Assembly (NCBI RefSeq): GCF_003344965.1
Contig: NZ_CP031194.1
Span: forward strand, 5,518,001 to 5,582,000
Source of the DNA: Streptomyces paludis
GTDB lineage: Bacteria; Actinomycetota; Actinomycetes; Streptomycetales; Streptomycetaceae
Reading direction: 5' to 3'
DNA: 64,000 nt
Shown here: one piece after another, positions 1 to 9,439 of the stretch
Layout of the letters: each line of letters starts with the position of its first letter
Position numbering within the stretch: the stretch's first letter is position 1
Translations under genes and position numbers: made by a program
The notes under the pieces: model-generated
Seen by the model: only the letters and a program-made list of their open reading frames with translations
Databases searched by the model: none
What the model was told of the DNA's origin: nothing

Positions 1-874
1 CCCCGCCACCAGCGCCAATCTCGGCCCGGGCTTCGACGCCCTGGGCCTGTCGCTGGGGCTCTACGACGATGTGGTCGTCCGCGTCGCCGATTCCGGACTG
101 CACGTCGACATCGCGGGTGAGGGCGCCGAGACGCTTCCCCGTGACGAGGACCATCTGCTCGTACGCTCCCTGCGCACCGCCTTCGACCTGCTCGGCGGAC
201 AGCCGCGCGGCCTGGAGGTCGTCTGCGCGAACCGCATTCCGCACGGCCGCGGACTCGGCTCCTCCTCCGCGGCGATCTGCGCCGGCATCGTCGCCGCGCG
301 GGCCGTCACGATAGGCGGGGACGCCCGGCTCGACGACGCGGCGCTGCTGGAGCTGGCGACCGAGATCGAGGGCCACCCCGACAATGTCGCCGCCTGTCTG
401 CTCGGCGGCTTCACGCTGGCCTGGATGGACGGCGGCGCGGCCCGCGCCATCAGGATGGATCCCGTCGATTCCATCGTTCCGGTGGTTTTCGTGCCCGGCA
501 AGGCCGTACTGACCGAGACCGCCCGCGGACTGCTGCCGCGCACCGTCCCCCATGTGGACGCCGCCGCCAACGCCGGCCGCGCGGCGCTGCTCGTCGAGGC
601 CATGACCAGACGCCCCGAACTGCTGCTGCCCGCCACCGAGGACCGGCTGCACCAGGACTACCGGACGCCGGCCATGCCGCGGAGCCTGGCGCTGGTCAAC
701 CGGCTGCGCGCGGACGGTGTCCCGGCCGTGGTCTCCGGCGCGGGCCCCACGGTCCTCGCGCTGGTCGAGGACGGCGCGGCCGACAAGGTCGTACGGCTGG
801 CGGGGGAGGGATGGGCCGCCCACCGGCTCTCCCTCGATGCCGCGGGAGCGAGTGTTCTGCCGCTCGGCTCGTAG
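1..874 (+). CDS. thrB: homoserine kinase, 5' end missing
   Basis: GHMP-family kinase that phosphorylates L-homoserine, the step before threonine synthase in cytoplasmic threonine synthesis. The frame is open from base 2 and starts inside the family's N-terminal signature (PATSANLGPGFDALGL), so only about the first 20 residues are missing. The ATP-binding loop PHGRGLGSSSAA lies near residue 80 of the visible part, and the C-terminal GHMP motif VVSGAGPTVLAL is intact. It lies upstream of rho on the same strand; thrC would be expected just outside the window. The stop is TAG at 872-874. Identification is secure. Confidence 0.95.
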   Translation, partial: PATSANLGPGFDALGLSLGLYDDVVVRVADSGLHVDIAGEGAETLPRDEDHLLVRSLRTAFDLLGGQPRGLEVVCANRIPHGRGLGSSSAAICAGIVAARAVTIGGDARLDDAALLELATEIEGHPDNVAACLLGGFTLAWMDGGAARAIRMDPVDSIVPVVFVPGKAVLTETARGLLPRTVPHVDAAANAGRAALLVEAMTRRPELLLPATEDRLHQDYRTPAMPRSLALVNRLRADGVPAVVSGAGPTVLALVEDGAADKVVRLAGEGWAAHRLSLDAAGASVLPLGS

Positions 875-1278
875 AGCCGAGTGATTGCCGGTGAGTGAGA
901 GGGGGAATGTTTGTTGGAGCCGGTAGTGTTAACCTCAAGTCTGCAACCGACGTCTTTCAGGCGCGGTGCTTCGTGTCCCGATTCGGGACCACCCTTCTTC
1001 CGGGAGCCTCCCCAACTGCCTGAGCAGCCTGCCTGAGCAGTTTTGAGCACGCACCGGAACCGGCGCGACACCCTTCGTTCTCCCTATGGATGGGCCGGAG
1101 CAGGGGATCTAGGGCCGGACCCATGGCACGTACGCACGTTTTGCACGTTCGCAGGATTTCTCCGCCGTACCCGGCGGGACCACCGCCCCGGCCCGGTCCA
1201 CAAGATGGGACCGCAGCCGGACAGCACAACCGGTCGCCGAGCCAGAAGGCCGACGTCCGCTCCAGGGAAGGACCCTTC
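875..1278 (+). promoter_or_regulatory. 404-bp thrB-rho spacer, candidate rho leader
   Basis: No gene is supported here. It holds a small hairpin at 975-989 (GTCCCG, 3-nt loop, CGGGAC) and a 12-nt direct repeat CTGCCTGAGCAG at 1016-1027 and 1029-1040. The second repeat runs into TTTTG. An open frame from about 1090 continues into rho without a stop, but the strong ribosome site AGGGAAGGA lies just before the GTG at 1279. Rho genes are often autoregulated through long leaders (general knowledge). No confident -10/-35 pair was found. Confidence 0.3.
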
Positions 1279-3372
1279 GTGAGCGACACCACCGATCTGA
1301 TGGGCGTGACTGCCGACAGCAGTGTCGACACCACCGCGCCCGCCGAAGGTGCTGCCACTGGCACCACCGCACGGCGCCGCCGCTCCGGCACCGGCCTCGA
1401 CGGCATGGTTCTGGCCGAGTTGCAGCAGGTCGCGTCGGGCCTCGGCATCAGGGGCACCGCGCGGATGCGCAAGAGCCAGCTGATCGAGGTCATCAAGGAA
1501 GCGCAGGCCGGCTCGCCGTCCGCCGCCCGGGCCGCCGACAGCAATGGCGCCGACGCCGAGACCAAGCCGAAGCGCCGCGCCACCTCCAAGGCCCGTACGG
1601 GCGACGCCGCTGCCGCCACCGAGCCGAAGGCCGACCAGGCCGAGCAGGCCACGGCGCAGCAGCAGATCGACATCCCGGGCCAGCCCGCCAGCGACGACCA
1701 GCCCGCGGGCGAGCGCCGTCGCCGCCGGGCCACCGCGCAGGCCGGCAGCCCCGAGACCAAGGCGGAGGCCAAGACCGAGGCGCCCGCCGAGGTCAGGACC
1801 GACGCGGGGCCCGACGCCAAGGCCGAGGCCGCCGTCTCCGTCTCCGGCGGCGCCGCAGCCCAGGGCGAGGCCGACGGCCGCCGCGGCGACCGCCAGGACC
1901 GCGCTCAGCGCGGCGAGCGCGGTGACCGCGAGCGCGGCGACCGCAGGGACCGCCAGCGCGACCGCCGCGGCAAGGGCGACGACCAGCAGGGCGGCCAGCA
2001 GCAGGGCTCCGCCGGCCGTCAGCAGCGCGACAACCGTGAGGGCCGGGGCGAGGGCCGCGGCGACAACCGCGGTGGCCAGAACGTCGGCCAGAGCGCCCCG
2101 AACAACGGCCCGCAGGACGACTTCGACGACGAGGCGGGCGGCCGGCGCGGCCGGCGCGGGCGCTACCGCGACCGCCGCGGCCGTCGTGGGCGCGACGAGT
2201 TCGGCCCCGGCGAGCCGCAGGTCGCGGACGACGATGTGCTGATCCCCGTCGCGGGCATCCTCGACATCCTCGACAACTACGCGTTCATCCGGACCTCCGG
2301 CTACCTGCCGGGCCCGAACGACGTGTACGTGTCGCTCGCCCAGGTCCGTAAGAACGGCCTGCGCAAGGGTGACCACGTCACCGGCGCCGTGCGCCAGCCC
2401 AAGGACGGCGAGCGCCGCGAGAAGTTCAACGCGCTGGTCCGGCTCGACTCCGCCAACGGCATGGCCGCCGACTCCGGCCGGGGCCGTCCCGAGTTCCAGA
2501 AGCTGACGCCGCTCTACCCGCAGGACAGGCTCCGCCTGGAGACCGACCCGGGCGTCACGACGACGCGCATCATCGACCTGGTCGCCCCCATCGGCAAGGG
2601 CCAGCGCGGTCTGATCGTGGCCCCGCCGAAGACCGGCAAGACCATGATCCTCCAGGCCATCGCCAACGCGATCACGGTCAACAGCCCCGAGTGCCATCTG
2701 ATGGTCGTCCTCGTCGACGAGCGCCCGGAAGAAGTCACCGACATGCAGCGGTCGGTCAAGGGCGAGGTCATCTCCTCGACCTTCGACCGGCCCGCCGAGG
2801 ACCACACCACCGTCGCCGAGCTGGCCATCGAGCGCGCCAAGCGCCTTGTGGAGCTGGGTCACGACGTGGTCGTCCTGCTGGACTCGATCACCCGTCTGGG
2901 CCGCGCGTACAACCTCGCGGCGCCCGCCTCGGGCCGCATCCTCTCCGGTGGTGTCGACTCGACCGCGCTCTACCCGCCGAAGCGCTTCTTCGGTGCCGCG
3001 CGCAACATCGAGGACGGCGGCTCGCTGACCATCCTGGCGACCGCGCTGGTCGAGACCGGATCCCGTATGGACGAGGTCATCTTCGAGGAGTTCAAGGGCA
3101 CCGGCAACATGGAGCTGCGGCTCGACCGGAAGCTCTCGGACAAGCGCATCTTCCCGGCGGTGGACGTGGACGCGTCCAGCACCCGCAAGGAAGAGATCCT
3201 CCTCGGCAGCGACGAGCTGGCCGTGGTCTGGAAGCTGCGCCGGGTGCTGCACGCGCTCGACCAGCAGCAGGCGATCGAGCTGCTCGTCGACAAGATGAAG
3301 AAGACGAAGTCGAACGCCGAGTTCCTGCTCCAGATCCAGAAGACGACCCCTGGTGGCAACGGAAACGACTGA
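1279..3372 (+). CDS. rho: transcription termination factor Rho
   Basis: Hexameric RNA-dependent ATPase and helicase that ends untranslated transcripts. The 697-residue product has a Rho_N domain near residues 38-75 and the RNA-binding cold-shock-like domain near 320-396. The ATPase domain follows, with Walker A APPKTGKT near 448 and the family sequence [13 protein letters not shown] further on. Between Rho_N and the RNA-binding domain lies an insert of over 200 residues: first Ala/Glu/Lys-rich, then Arg/Gly/Asp/Gln-rich with repeated RGD/RDR units. This is why the protein is far longer than the roughly 420-residue E. coli form; such inserts are known in actinobacteria. The GTG start is chosen for its AGGGAAGGA ribosome site. 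Confidence 0.97.
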   Translation: MSDTTDLMGVTADSSVDTTAPAEGAATGTTARRRRSGTGLDGMVLAELQQVASGLGIRGTARMRKSQLIEVIKEAQAGSPSAARAADSNGADAETKPKRRATSKARTGDAAAATEPKADQAEQATAQQQIDIPGQPASDDQPAGERRRRRATAQAGSPETKAEAKTEAPAEVRTDAGPDAKAEAAVSVSGGAAAQGEADGRRGDRQDRAQRGERGDRERGDRRDRQRDRRGKGDDQQGGQQQGSAGRQQRDNREGRGEGRGDNRGGQNVGQSAPNNGPQDDFDDEAGGRRGRRGRYRDRRGRRGRDEFGPGEPQVADDDVLIPVAGILDILDNYAFIRTSGYLPGPNDVYVSLAQVRKNGLRKGDHVTGAVRQPKDGERREKFNALVRLDSANGMAADSGRGRPEFQKLTPLYPQDRLRLETDPGVTTTRIIDLVAPIGKGQRGLIVAPPKTGKTMILQAIANAITVNSPECHLMVVLVDERPEEVTDMQRSVKGEVISSTFDRPAEDHTTVAELAIERAKRLVELGHDVVVLLDSITRLGRAYNLAAPASGRILSGGVDSTALYPPKRFFGAARNIEDGGSLTILATALVETGSRMDEVIFEEFKGTGNMELRLDRKLSDKRIFPAVDVDASSTRKEEILLGSDELAVVWKLRRVLHALDQQQAIELLVDKMKKTKSNAEFLLQIQKTTPGGNGND

Positions 3373-3397
3373 CCGCGGCCTCAGCAGCCGTACCGTA

Positions 3398-3440
3398 CGG
3401 AAAATCCGTCCCGCCGCTCCGGCGCGGGGCGGATTTTCCG
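3398..3440 (+). terminator. rho terminator hairpin
   Basis: A 17-bp stem (CGGAAAATCCGTCCCGC pairing with GCGGGGCGGATTTTCCG, one G-U pair) lies 25 bp after the rho stop. AAAA and TTTT runs sit inside the stem instead of a trailing U-tract, as often seen in Streptomyces. Confidence 0.8.
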
Positions 3441-3620
3441 CGTCCGGGGGCCGGCGCCGGGCCGGAGACCTTTCCCACATCCGGTGTCCTCCTGCGCGTG
3501 CTGGGGAACCCTTCCGGATGCTTCACTGTCTGTACAAGTGGCGACATAGTGCGCCTCGTCACCACCACGGCAGGAGGCAGCCGGGGACGCAGGACGACAA
3601 CAGACACAGAGGGACGGCTC

Positions 3621-4724
3621 ATGAGCGACCGCAACAGCGGCCGAATACGCGGCGGCGGCCACCGCCGCGAACAGACGTCCACGCGGCGCCGCGCGGCGAC
3701 CGCGGTGGCCTGGTCGGCCGCCGCACTGGTGCTCGTCGGCGGGTCCGGACTCGGATACGTCTATTTCAAGCTCGACGGCAACATCAAGGGCGTCGACATC
3801 AACGCCATGCTCGGCCGCGACCGCCCCGCCAACGTCGACAACGGCTCGGAGGACATCCTCGTCCTCGGCTCGGACTCCCGGGCCGGCGCGAACGCCTCGT
3901 ACGGCAGGAGCGACGGCGGCAACGGACGCTCGGACACGGCGATGGTCGTCCACGTCTACAAGGGCCACAAGACCGCCAGCATCGTCTCCATACCGCGCGA
4001 CACCCTGGTCGACCGCCCCGACTGCACCGACAGCAAGGGCAACACGATCCCCGGGCAGCAGCTGTCGATGTTCAACGCGGCGTACGAGGTCGGCGGCCCC
4101 GCCTGCGCGGTCAAGACCGTCGAGCAGATGTCCGGCATCCGCATGGACCACTACATCGAGGTCGATTTCACCGGCTTCAAGAAGCTCATCGACGAGCTGG
4201 GCGGCGTGAAGATCACCACCGCCCAGTCGATCGACGACCCCAAGAGCCATCTCAAGCTCGCCGCCGGCACCCACACCCTCAACGGTGAGCAGTCCCTCGC
4301 GCTGGTACGGACCCGGCACGGCGTCGGGGACGGCAGCGACCTCGGCCGTATCCAGCTCCAGCAGGCGTTCGTCAAGGCGCTCATCGAGCAGGTCAAGAGC
4401 ATCGGCGTCTTGAGCAGCCCCAAAAAGCTGTACGACCTCGCCGACACCGCCACCAAGGCCATCACCCCGGACTCCCAGCTCGCCTCGGTGAACGCGCTGA
4501 TCGGCTTCGCCGACGGCCTCCAGCACCTCGGCGCCAAGGACGTCCACATGATCACCCTGCCGGTACGGTACGACCCCGCCGACCCGAACCGCGTCCTCGC
4601 CCTCCCGGCCGCCTCCCAGCAGGTCTGGACGGCCCTCAAGCAGGACAAACCGATCCCCGCCTCCGTGACCAGGGACTCCGCCGGGGACAAGGGGCCGGCG
4701 CACGGCGTGGTCACCGGCGGCTGA
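3621..4724 (+). CDS. LytR-CpsA-Psr family cell-wall ligase
   Basis: Predicted membrane-anchored LCP protein of 367 residues that transfers undecaprenyl-linked glycopolymers to peptidoglycan on the outer face of the membrane (family role). A basic N-terminus is followed by one membrane helix near residues 25-50. The LCP domain then shows DILVLGSDSR, RSDTAMVVHV, SIPRDTLV and DHYIEVDF, with the phosphate-binding Arg and Asp positions present. The tail is short and unstructured. The ATG at 3621 follows GAGGGACGG. It is isolated from rho by the hairpin at 3398-3440 and ends in its own. A nearby transferase of the same lipid pathway is the WecA-type gene at 15835. Confidence 0.88.
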   Translation: MSDRNSGRIRGGGHRREQTSTRRRAATAVAWSAAALVLVGGSGLGYVYFKLDGNIKGVDINAMLGRDRPANVDNGSEDILVLGSDSRAGANASYGRSDGGNGRSDTAMVVHVYKGHKTASIVSIPRDTLVDRPDCTDSKGNTIPGQQLSMFNAAYEVGGPACAVKTVEQMSGIRMDHYIEVDFTGFKKLIDELGGVKITTAQSIDDPKSHLKLAAGTHTLNGEQSLALVRTRHGVGDGSDLGRIQLQQAFVKALIEQVKSIGVLSSPKKLYDLADTATKAITPDSQLASVNALIGFADGLQHLGAKDVHMITLPVRYDPADPNRVLALPAASQQVWTALKQDKPIPASVTRDSAGDKGPAHGVVTGG

Positions 4725-4744
4725 GCGGGCCGCTCAGCCGCCGG
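4714..4744 (+). terminator. perfect 15-bp hairpin over the LCP stop codon
   Basis: CCGGCGGCTGAGCGG at 4714-4728, one base, then its exact reverse complement at 4730-4744. The TGA stop (4722-4724) lies inside the left arm, so a terminating ribosome would compete with hairpin folding. There is no U-tract. Confidence 0.7.
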
Positions 4745-4907
4745 GCCGGCCCACCCGGCCGCCGGACCGGCCCGCGGGAATACTTTCCGCCGCACCCCGG
4801 TTTGGGCAGATGCGGCCGGTCCTGGCAGACTGGTACGTCGGCCCCGGTTCACGTACGAGCAACTCCGCGCGTGCGACCCGGCGCCCTCCCGAAACTAGGA
4901 GAACCCC

Positions 4908-5132
4908 TTGAAGCGCGACATCCACCCCACGTACGTCGAGACCCAGGTCAGCTGCACCTGTGGCGCGTCGTTCGTCACCCGCAGCACCATCGAGAGCGGC
5001 TCCATCCGCGCCGACCTGTGCTCCGAGTGCCACCCGTTCTACACGGGCAAGCAGAAGATCCTCGACACCGGTGGCCGCGTGGCCCGCTTCGAGGCCCGCT
5101 TCGGCAAGGCCGCTGCCGCCGCCAAGAAGTAG
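4908..5132 (+). CDS. rpmE: 50S ribosomal protein L31, zinc-binding type
   Basis: Ribosomal protein bL31 of 74 residues. Cys16, Cys18, Cys38 and Cys41 form the zinc site of the C+ type, the form that is replaced by the Cys-free paralogue under zinc starvation in Streptomyces (established knowledge). The start is TTG at 4908, preceded by AGGAG; the encoded [11 protein letters not shown] is the usual N-terminus. It lies directly upstream of prfA but is separated from it by a strong hairpin, so the two may be only partly co-transcribed. Confidence 0.96.
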   Translation: MKRDIHPTYVETQVSCTCGASFVTRSTIESGSIRADLCSECHPFYTGKQKILDTGGRVARFEARFGKAAAAAKK

Positions 5133-5142
5133 CGAGCCTTCC

Positions 5143-5192
5143 GCGCCGGTTCCCGGCGCCCCGATCGACCGGGGCGTCGGGACCGGCGCTTT
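5143..5192 (+). terminator. long hairpin between rpmE and prfA
   Basis: About 20 bp of stem: GCGCCGGTTCCCGGCGCCCCG pairs with the sequence at 5170-5189 with one bulge and one G-U pair, followed by TTT at 5190-5192. It probably terminates most rpmE transcripts. Confidence 0.8.
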
Positions 5193-5258
5193 GGCGTCCC
5201 GAAGCACCTTCGCAGCACTCTCGCAGCACTTCTTACGTACGAAACCAGGAGCCCCCGA

Positions 5259-6338
5259 ATGTTCGAGGCGGTCGAGGAACTGATCGGCGAGCACGCCGAT
5301 CTGGAGAAGAAGCTCGCCGACCCGTCGGTCCACGCGGACCAGGGCAACGCGCGCAAGCTCAACAAGCGTTACGCCGAGCTGACCCCGATCGTCGCCACGT
5401 ACCGCTCCTGGAAGCAGCTGGGCGAGGACATCGCCACCGCCCGCGAGTTCGCCGCCGACGACCCGGACTTCCTCGCCGAGGCCAAGGAGCTGGAGAAGCG
5501 GCGCGAAGAGGTCACCGAGAAGCTGCGCCTGCTGCTCGTCCCGCGCGACCCCAGCGACGACAAGGACGTGATCCTTGAGGTCAAGGCGGGCGCGGGCGGC
5601 GACGAGTCGGCGCTCTTCGCCGGCGACCTGCTGCGGATGTATCTGCGGTACGCCGAGCGCGTCGGCTGGAAGACTGAGATCATCGACGCCACCGAGTCCG
5701 AGCTGGGCGGCTACAAGGACGTCCAGGTCGCCGTGAAGACCAAGGGCGGCAACGGCGCCACCGAGCCCGGCCAGGGCGTCTGGGCGCGGCTGAAGTACGA
5801 GGGCGGCGTGCACCGCGTACAGCGCGTGCCCTCCACCGAGTCCCAGGGCCGGATCCACACCTCCGCCGCCGGTGTGCTCGTCACGCCCGAGGCCGAGGAG
5901 GTCGACGTCGAGATCCACGCCAACGATCTCCGTATCGACGTCTACCGCTCCTCGGGACCTGGCGGCCAGTCCGTCAACACCACCGACTCCGCCGTCCGCA
6001 TCACCCATCTGCCGACCGGTGTCGTCGCCTCCTGCCAGAACGAGAAGAGCCAGCTCCAGAACAAGGAGCAGGCCATGCGTATCCTGCGTTCGCGGCTGCT
6101 CGCCGCCGCGCAGGAGGAGGCGGAGAAGAACGCGGCGGACGCCCGGCGCAGCCAGGTCCGTACCGTCGACCGGTCCGAGAAGATCCGTACGTACAACTTC
6201 CCGGAAAACCGGATCTCCGACCACCGCGTCGGCTTCAAGGCGTACAACTTGGACCAGGTGCTCGACGGAGAGCTGGACGCCGTCATCCAGGCATGTGTGG
6301 ACGCCGACTCGGCGGCGAAGCTCGCCGCCGCCCAGTAA
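5259..6338 (+). CDS. prfA: peptide chain release factor 1
   Basis: RF1 recognises UAA and UAG stop codons and triggers peptide release in the ribosome. The 359-residue length is normal. The GGQ motif that enters the peptidyl-transferase centre is at residues 235-237. The codon-recognition tripeptide is PST at 191-193, in the context [16 protein letters not shown], which marks RF1 rather than RF2. The ATG at 5259 follows AGGAG. The next gene, prmC, encodes the methyltransferase that modifies the GGQ glutamine, and the pair is classically co-transcribed. Confidence 0.97.
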   Translation: MFEAVEELIGEHADLEKKLADPSVHADQGNARKLNKRYAELTPIVATYRSWKQLGEDIATAREFAADDPDFLAEAKELEKRREEVTEKLRLLLVPRDPSDDKDVILEVKAGAGGDESALFAGDLLRMYLRYAERVGWKTEIIDATESELGGYKDVQVAVKTKGGNGATEPGQGVWARLKYEGGVHRVQRVPSTESQGRIHTSAAGVLVTPEAEEVDVEIHANDLRIDVYRSSGPGGQSVNTTDSAVRITHLPTGVVASCQNEKSQLQNKEQAMRILRSRLLAAAQEEAEKNAADARRSQVRTVDRSEKIRTYNFPENRISDHRVGFKAYNLDQVLDGELDAVIQACVDADSAAKLAAAQ

Positions 6339-6393
6339 CCACCACCGGCAACCGACTCCCGGCAACCGACTCTCGCACTCCGGAGGAACCAGC

Positions 6394-7278
6394 GTGCAGC
6401 CACATTCTGGGGGGACCAGCGACTCCCAGCGGCGCAGCCTGCTGCTCGCGGAGGTGGCCCAGGCCACCCAGCGGCTGGCCGACGCGGGCGTGCCCTCGCC
6501 GCGCTTCGACGCGGAGGAACTCGCCGCGTACGTGCACGGCGTCAAGCGGGGAGAGCTGCACCGCGTCAAGGACGCGGACTTCGACGCCCGGTACTGGGAA
6601 GCCATCGCCCGCCGCGAGGCCCGCGAGCCGCTCCAGCACATCACCGGCCGCGCCTTCTTCCGCTATCTGGAACTCCAGGTCGGGCCGGGGGTGTTCGTAC
6701 CGCGCCCGGAGACCGAATCGGTCGTCGGCTGGGCCATAGACGCCGTCCGCGCGATGGATGTCGTCGAGCCGATCGTCGTCGACCTGTGCTCCGGCTCCGG
6801 CGCGATCGCCCTCGCGATGGCCCAGGAGGTGCCGCGCTCGCGCGTGCACGCCGTGGAGCTGTCCGAGGACGCCCTCGCCTGGACCCGGAAGAACGCGGCG
6901 GGGTCGCGGGTCGCCGTACACCAGGGCGACGCGCTGAGCGCGCTGCCCGAGCTGGACGGCCAGGTCGACCTGGTCATCTCCAACCCGCCGTACATCCCGC
7001 TCACCGAGTGGGAGTACGTCGCCCCCGAGGCCCGCGACCACGACCCCGAGATGGCGCTCTTCTCCGGCGAGGACGGCCTCGACACCATCCGCGGGATCGA
7101 GCGCACCGCGCACCGGCTGCTGCGGCCCGGCGGGCTCGTCGTCATCGAGCACGCGGACACGCAGGGCGGCCAGGTGCCGTGGATCTTCAGCGAGGAGGCG
7201 GGCTGGGCCGACGCGGCCGACCACCCCGACCTGAACAAGCGCCCGCGCTTCGCGACCGCGCGCAAGGCTCTGCCGTGA
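6394..7278 (+). CDS. prmC: release factor glutamine methyltransferase
   Basis: SAM-dependent N5-methyltransferase (HemK family) for the glutamine of the release-factor GGQ motif. The 294-residue protein has an N-terminal helical substrate-recognition domain, a SAM-binding loop VDLCSGSGAIALAMA and the catalytic NPPY at 197-200. The GTG at 6394 is chosen because GGAGGA precedes it by a few bases. It follows prfA after a 55-bp gap. Confidence 0.95.
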   Translation: MQPHSGGTSDSQRRSLLLAEVAQATQRLADAGVPSPRFDAEELAAYVHGVKRGELHRVKDADFDARYWEAIARREAREPLQHITGRAFFRYLELQVGPGVFVPRPETESVVGWAIDAVRAMDVVEPIVVDLCSGSGAIALAMAQEVPRSRVHAVELSEDALAWTRKNAAGSRVAVHQGDALSALPELDGQVDLVISNPPYIPLTEWEYVAPEARDHDPEMALFSGEDGLDTIRGIERTAHRLLRPGGLVVIEHADTQGGQVPWIFSEEAGWADAADHPDLNKRPRFATARKALP

Positions 7279-7442
7279 GCAGGCCGGTCTTCCGTCTCTC
7301 CTGCTCTGCCTCCGGGCCCGGTCCAGCCGTGTCCCGGATCCCAGGTTTCTCGACGTTCCCCACTTTCTCCACTTTCTCAGCCCTCTCCACTCTCTCCGCT
7401 TCGAACACCCCGTCCGTGTATGTGCACGAGGAGGCCCGTTAA
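7279..7442 (+). other. pyrimidine-rich spacer before the Sua5 gene
   Basis: 164 bp with no gene. From about 7345 to 7400 the coding-sense strand is strongly C/T-rich and G-poor, with repeated CACTTTCTC and CACTCTCTCC units. Such a C-rich, G-poor stretch resembles a Rho-utilisation site in composition. No hairpin terminator was seen. Confidence 0.35.
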
Positions 7443-8090
7443 ATGGCTCGGCGATACGACTGCAACGACGCTACTGACCGCACCACGGGTCTGCGCGAGG
7501 CCGCGTCCGCCGTCCGCCGCGGCGAGCTGGTCGTGCTCCCCACGGATACGGTCTACGGCATCGGCGCCGACGCCTTCAGCTCGGACGCGGTCGCCGATCT
7601 GCTGACCGCGAAGGGGCGCGGACGCAGCATGCCCACCCCCGTGCTGATCGGCTCCCCGAACACGCTGCACGGCCTGGTCACGGACTTCTCCGAGCAGGCG
7701 TGGGAGCTGGTCGACGCGTTCTGGCCGGGCGCCCTGACCCTGGTCGCCAAGCACCAGCCGTCCCTCCAGTGGGACCTCGGGGACACCCGGGGCACCGTCG
7801 CCATCCGGATGCCGCTGCACCCCGTCGCGATCGAGCTGCTCACCGAGGTCGGCCCGATGGCCGTCTCCAGCGCCAATCTCACGGGACACCCCGCTCCCGA
7901 GGACTGCGACGCCGCCCAGGAGATGCTGGGGGACTCCGTCTCCGTCTACCTCGACGGCGGCCCCACGCCCGCCAACATCCCCTCCTCCATCGTCGATGTC
8001 ACCGGCCGGGTCCCGGTGCTGTTGCGGGCCGGCGCCCTCGATGCGGAGGAGCTGCGCAAGGTGGTACCCGACCTTGAGGTGGCCAATTGA
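7443..8090 (+). CDS. L-threonylcarbamoyladenylate synthase (Sua5/YwlC/TsaC)
   Basis: Makes threonylcarbamoyl-AMP from Thr, bicarbonate and ATP, the first step of the t6A modification of ANN-decoding tRNAs. The 215-residue single-domain form contains the characteristic VVLPTDTVYGIG near residue 30, the basic loop KGRGRSMPTPVLI, PGALTLV and the VSSANLTG motif. The ATG at 7443 follows GAGGAGG. The stop overlaps the TTG start of the next gene, so the two are probably translationally coupled. Confidence 0.93.
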   Translation: MARRYDCNDATDRTTGLREAASAVRRGELVVLPTDTVYGIGADAFSSDAVADLLTAKGRGRSMPTPVLIGSPNTLHGLVTDFSEQAWELVDAFWPGALTLVAKHQPSLQWDLGDTRGTVAIRMPLHPVAIELLTEVGPMAVSSANLTGHPAPEDCDAAQEMLGDSVSVYLDGGPTPANIPSSIVDVTGRVPVLLRAGALDAEELRKVVPDLEVAN

Positions 8091-8752
8091 CCGCCCCTGA
8101 GGGGCGTGGCATAGCGGAGACCGCACACACCGGCACTCCCTTCCGCATCCTCCACGTCAGTACCGGCAACGTCTGCCGCTCGCCCATCACCGAGCGGCTG
8201 AACCGGCACGCCCTCAGCGTCCGCCTGGGGGAGCGGCTCCCCGGCGGGCTGATCGTGGAGAGCGCGGGCACCTGGGGACACGAGGGCGCCCCCATGGAGG
8301 CCAACGCCGAGGCCGTCCTCGCCGACTTCGGCGCGGACGCCACCGGTTTCGTCGGCCGGGAGCTGCTCGACGAGCACGTCATACGCGCCGATCTCGTCCT
8401 CACCGCGACCCGCGACCACCGCGCCCAGGTGATCTCCATGGGCCACTCCGCGGGGCTGCGCACCTTCACGCTGAAGGAGTTCACCCGGCTGGTACGCGCC
8501 ATAGACCCGGCCACCCTGCCCGACCCACTGGACGAGGGCGTCGTAGAACGAGCCCGCGCCCTGGTACGAGCCGCCGCCGCGCTACGCGGCTGGCTACTGG
8601 CCCCCACAGCCGAGGCCGACGAGGTCTACGACCCGTACGGCGCGCCCATCACGTTCTTCCGCTCCATCGGCGAGGAAATCCACCAGGCCCTGGACCCAGT
8701 GGTAACGGCCCTGACGGGGGTCCCGGACGGCGGGGGAGACCGGGCGGCGTAG
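8087..8752 (+). CDS. low-molecular-weight phosphatase-like protein lacking the catalytic Cys
   Basis: The 221-residue protein aligns with the LMW protein-tyrosine phosphatase/arsenate reductase fold: HVSTGNVCRSP near residues 23-33 is the P-loop, followed by ESAGTWGHEGAPM and an LPDPLDEG segment in the position of the acid loop. In this family the P-loop is C-X5-R. Here the nucleophile position is Ser25 (codon AGT) with Arg31 kept; the second P-loop Cys (Cys30) is present. Ordinary Cys-based catalysis is therefore not expected. A C-terminal extension (DPYGAPITFFRSIGEEI) follows the domain. The TTG start overlaps the preceding TGA; no better start is visible. It may bind phosphoproteins without hydrolysing them. 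Confidence 0.8.
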   Translation: MTAPEGRGIAETAHTGTPFRILHVSTGNVCRSPITERLNRHALSVRLGERLPGGLIVESAGTWGHEGAPMEANAEAVLADFGADATGFVGRELLDEHVIRADLVLTATRDHRAQVISMGHSAGLRTFTLKEFTRLVRAIDPATLPDPLDEGVVERARALVRAAAALRGWLLAPTAEADEVYDPYGAPITFFRSIGEEIHQALDPVVTALTGVPDGGGDRAA

Positions 8753-8821
8753 GGAGAGGGTCCGGTGGGGGCGGGCCGAGGCCCAAGGGCTGCCGGTCTT
8801 GCCGGTCTTGTCTTGGCGGCC

Positions 8822-9240
8822 GGGACTCATGCCCCGCTGGGCACCGTGGGGTTGTCGGGTGCGGGTCAGAGCGGAACTCTGTCGGGGGTGTGCCGGTGGC
8901 GGGGGTTGTTGGGCGTGGGGCCGCCCCTCCAGCCTTTGAGTGTCGCGCTTCCGGGCCGGGTGTAAAGGGCGCTCCTTCGTCGCGTCGGCTGCGCCGATTG
9001 CGCTGCGCTCCACCCTTGACACCCGTCCCTCCAGCGCAAGTGCGGCTTTCGGGAGGGGCGGCCGGGGGGAAGGGGGGCCCAGGAGGTGGCGCCGTACTGC
9101 CACTCGGTTCAGGGTCCGGCGGGCGGGTGGGCCCTGCGGGGCACGCGGCAGAGGAATGGGGTGACGCGGCCCCGGCTCAGCGGCGAACGGTCCGCTGTTG
9201 GTTGCGACTCAAGCCCCGCTGGTCACCGTTGCGTTGTGGT
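8822..9240 (+). repeat. left arm of a large inverted repeat
   Basis: Imperfect inverted copy of 9440-9857, colinear over its whole length. Matching landmarks include ATGCCCCGCTGGGC at 8829, GGGCCGCCCCTCC near 8920, the 62-bp core at 8961-9022, GGGCCCTGCGGGGC at 9129 and CAAGCCCCGCTGGTCACCG at 9210. The frames in it have no convincing coding features. Confidence 0.85.
8961..9022. repeat. 62-bp palindromic core, copy 1
   Basis: Nested palindrome. The outer arms are AAGGGCG-like and CACCCTT, the middle arms GGAGCG/CGCTCC-like, and the centre GTCGGCTGCGCCGA, followed by TTGACAC. A near-identical inverted copy lies at 9658-9719. The partial third repeat copy lacks this block, which suggests a discrete module. 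Confidence 0.75.
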
Positions 9241-9439
9241 GCCCGGAAGGCGGACGGGTTCTGCTGCTCGGCCGGGTCTGCGGGCCGGACACCCTGCCCA
9301 TGTGTCCCATATGGTACGGTTTGGTGGTCTGTTGGAGGTCTCCTCGGGCGGCACATGTGTCCTCAGGTGCGTTAGCGGCCCTCCTGGACGCATGGACGGC
9401 CTTCAGAAGCCCACTTGGCGCCACCCGCGTCCCAGCAAT
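9241..9439. other. unique centre between the repeat arms
   Basis: About 200 bp with no credible gene. It contains two ACATGTGTCC/CATGTGTCCC-type sequences near 9299 and 9352. No promoter or transposase remnant was recognised. Confidence 0.4.
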
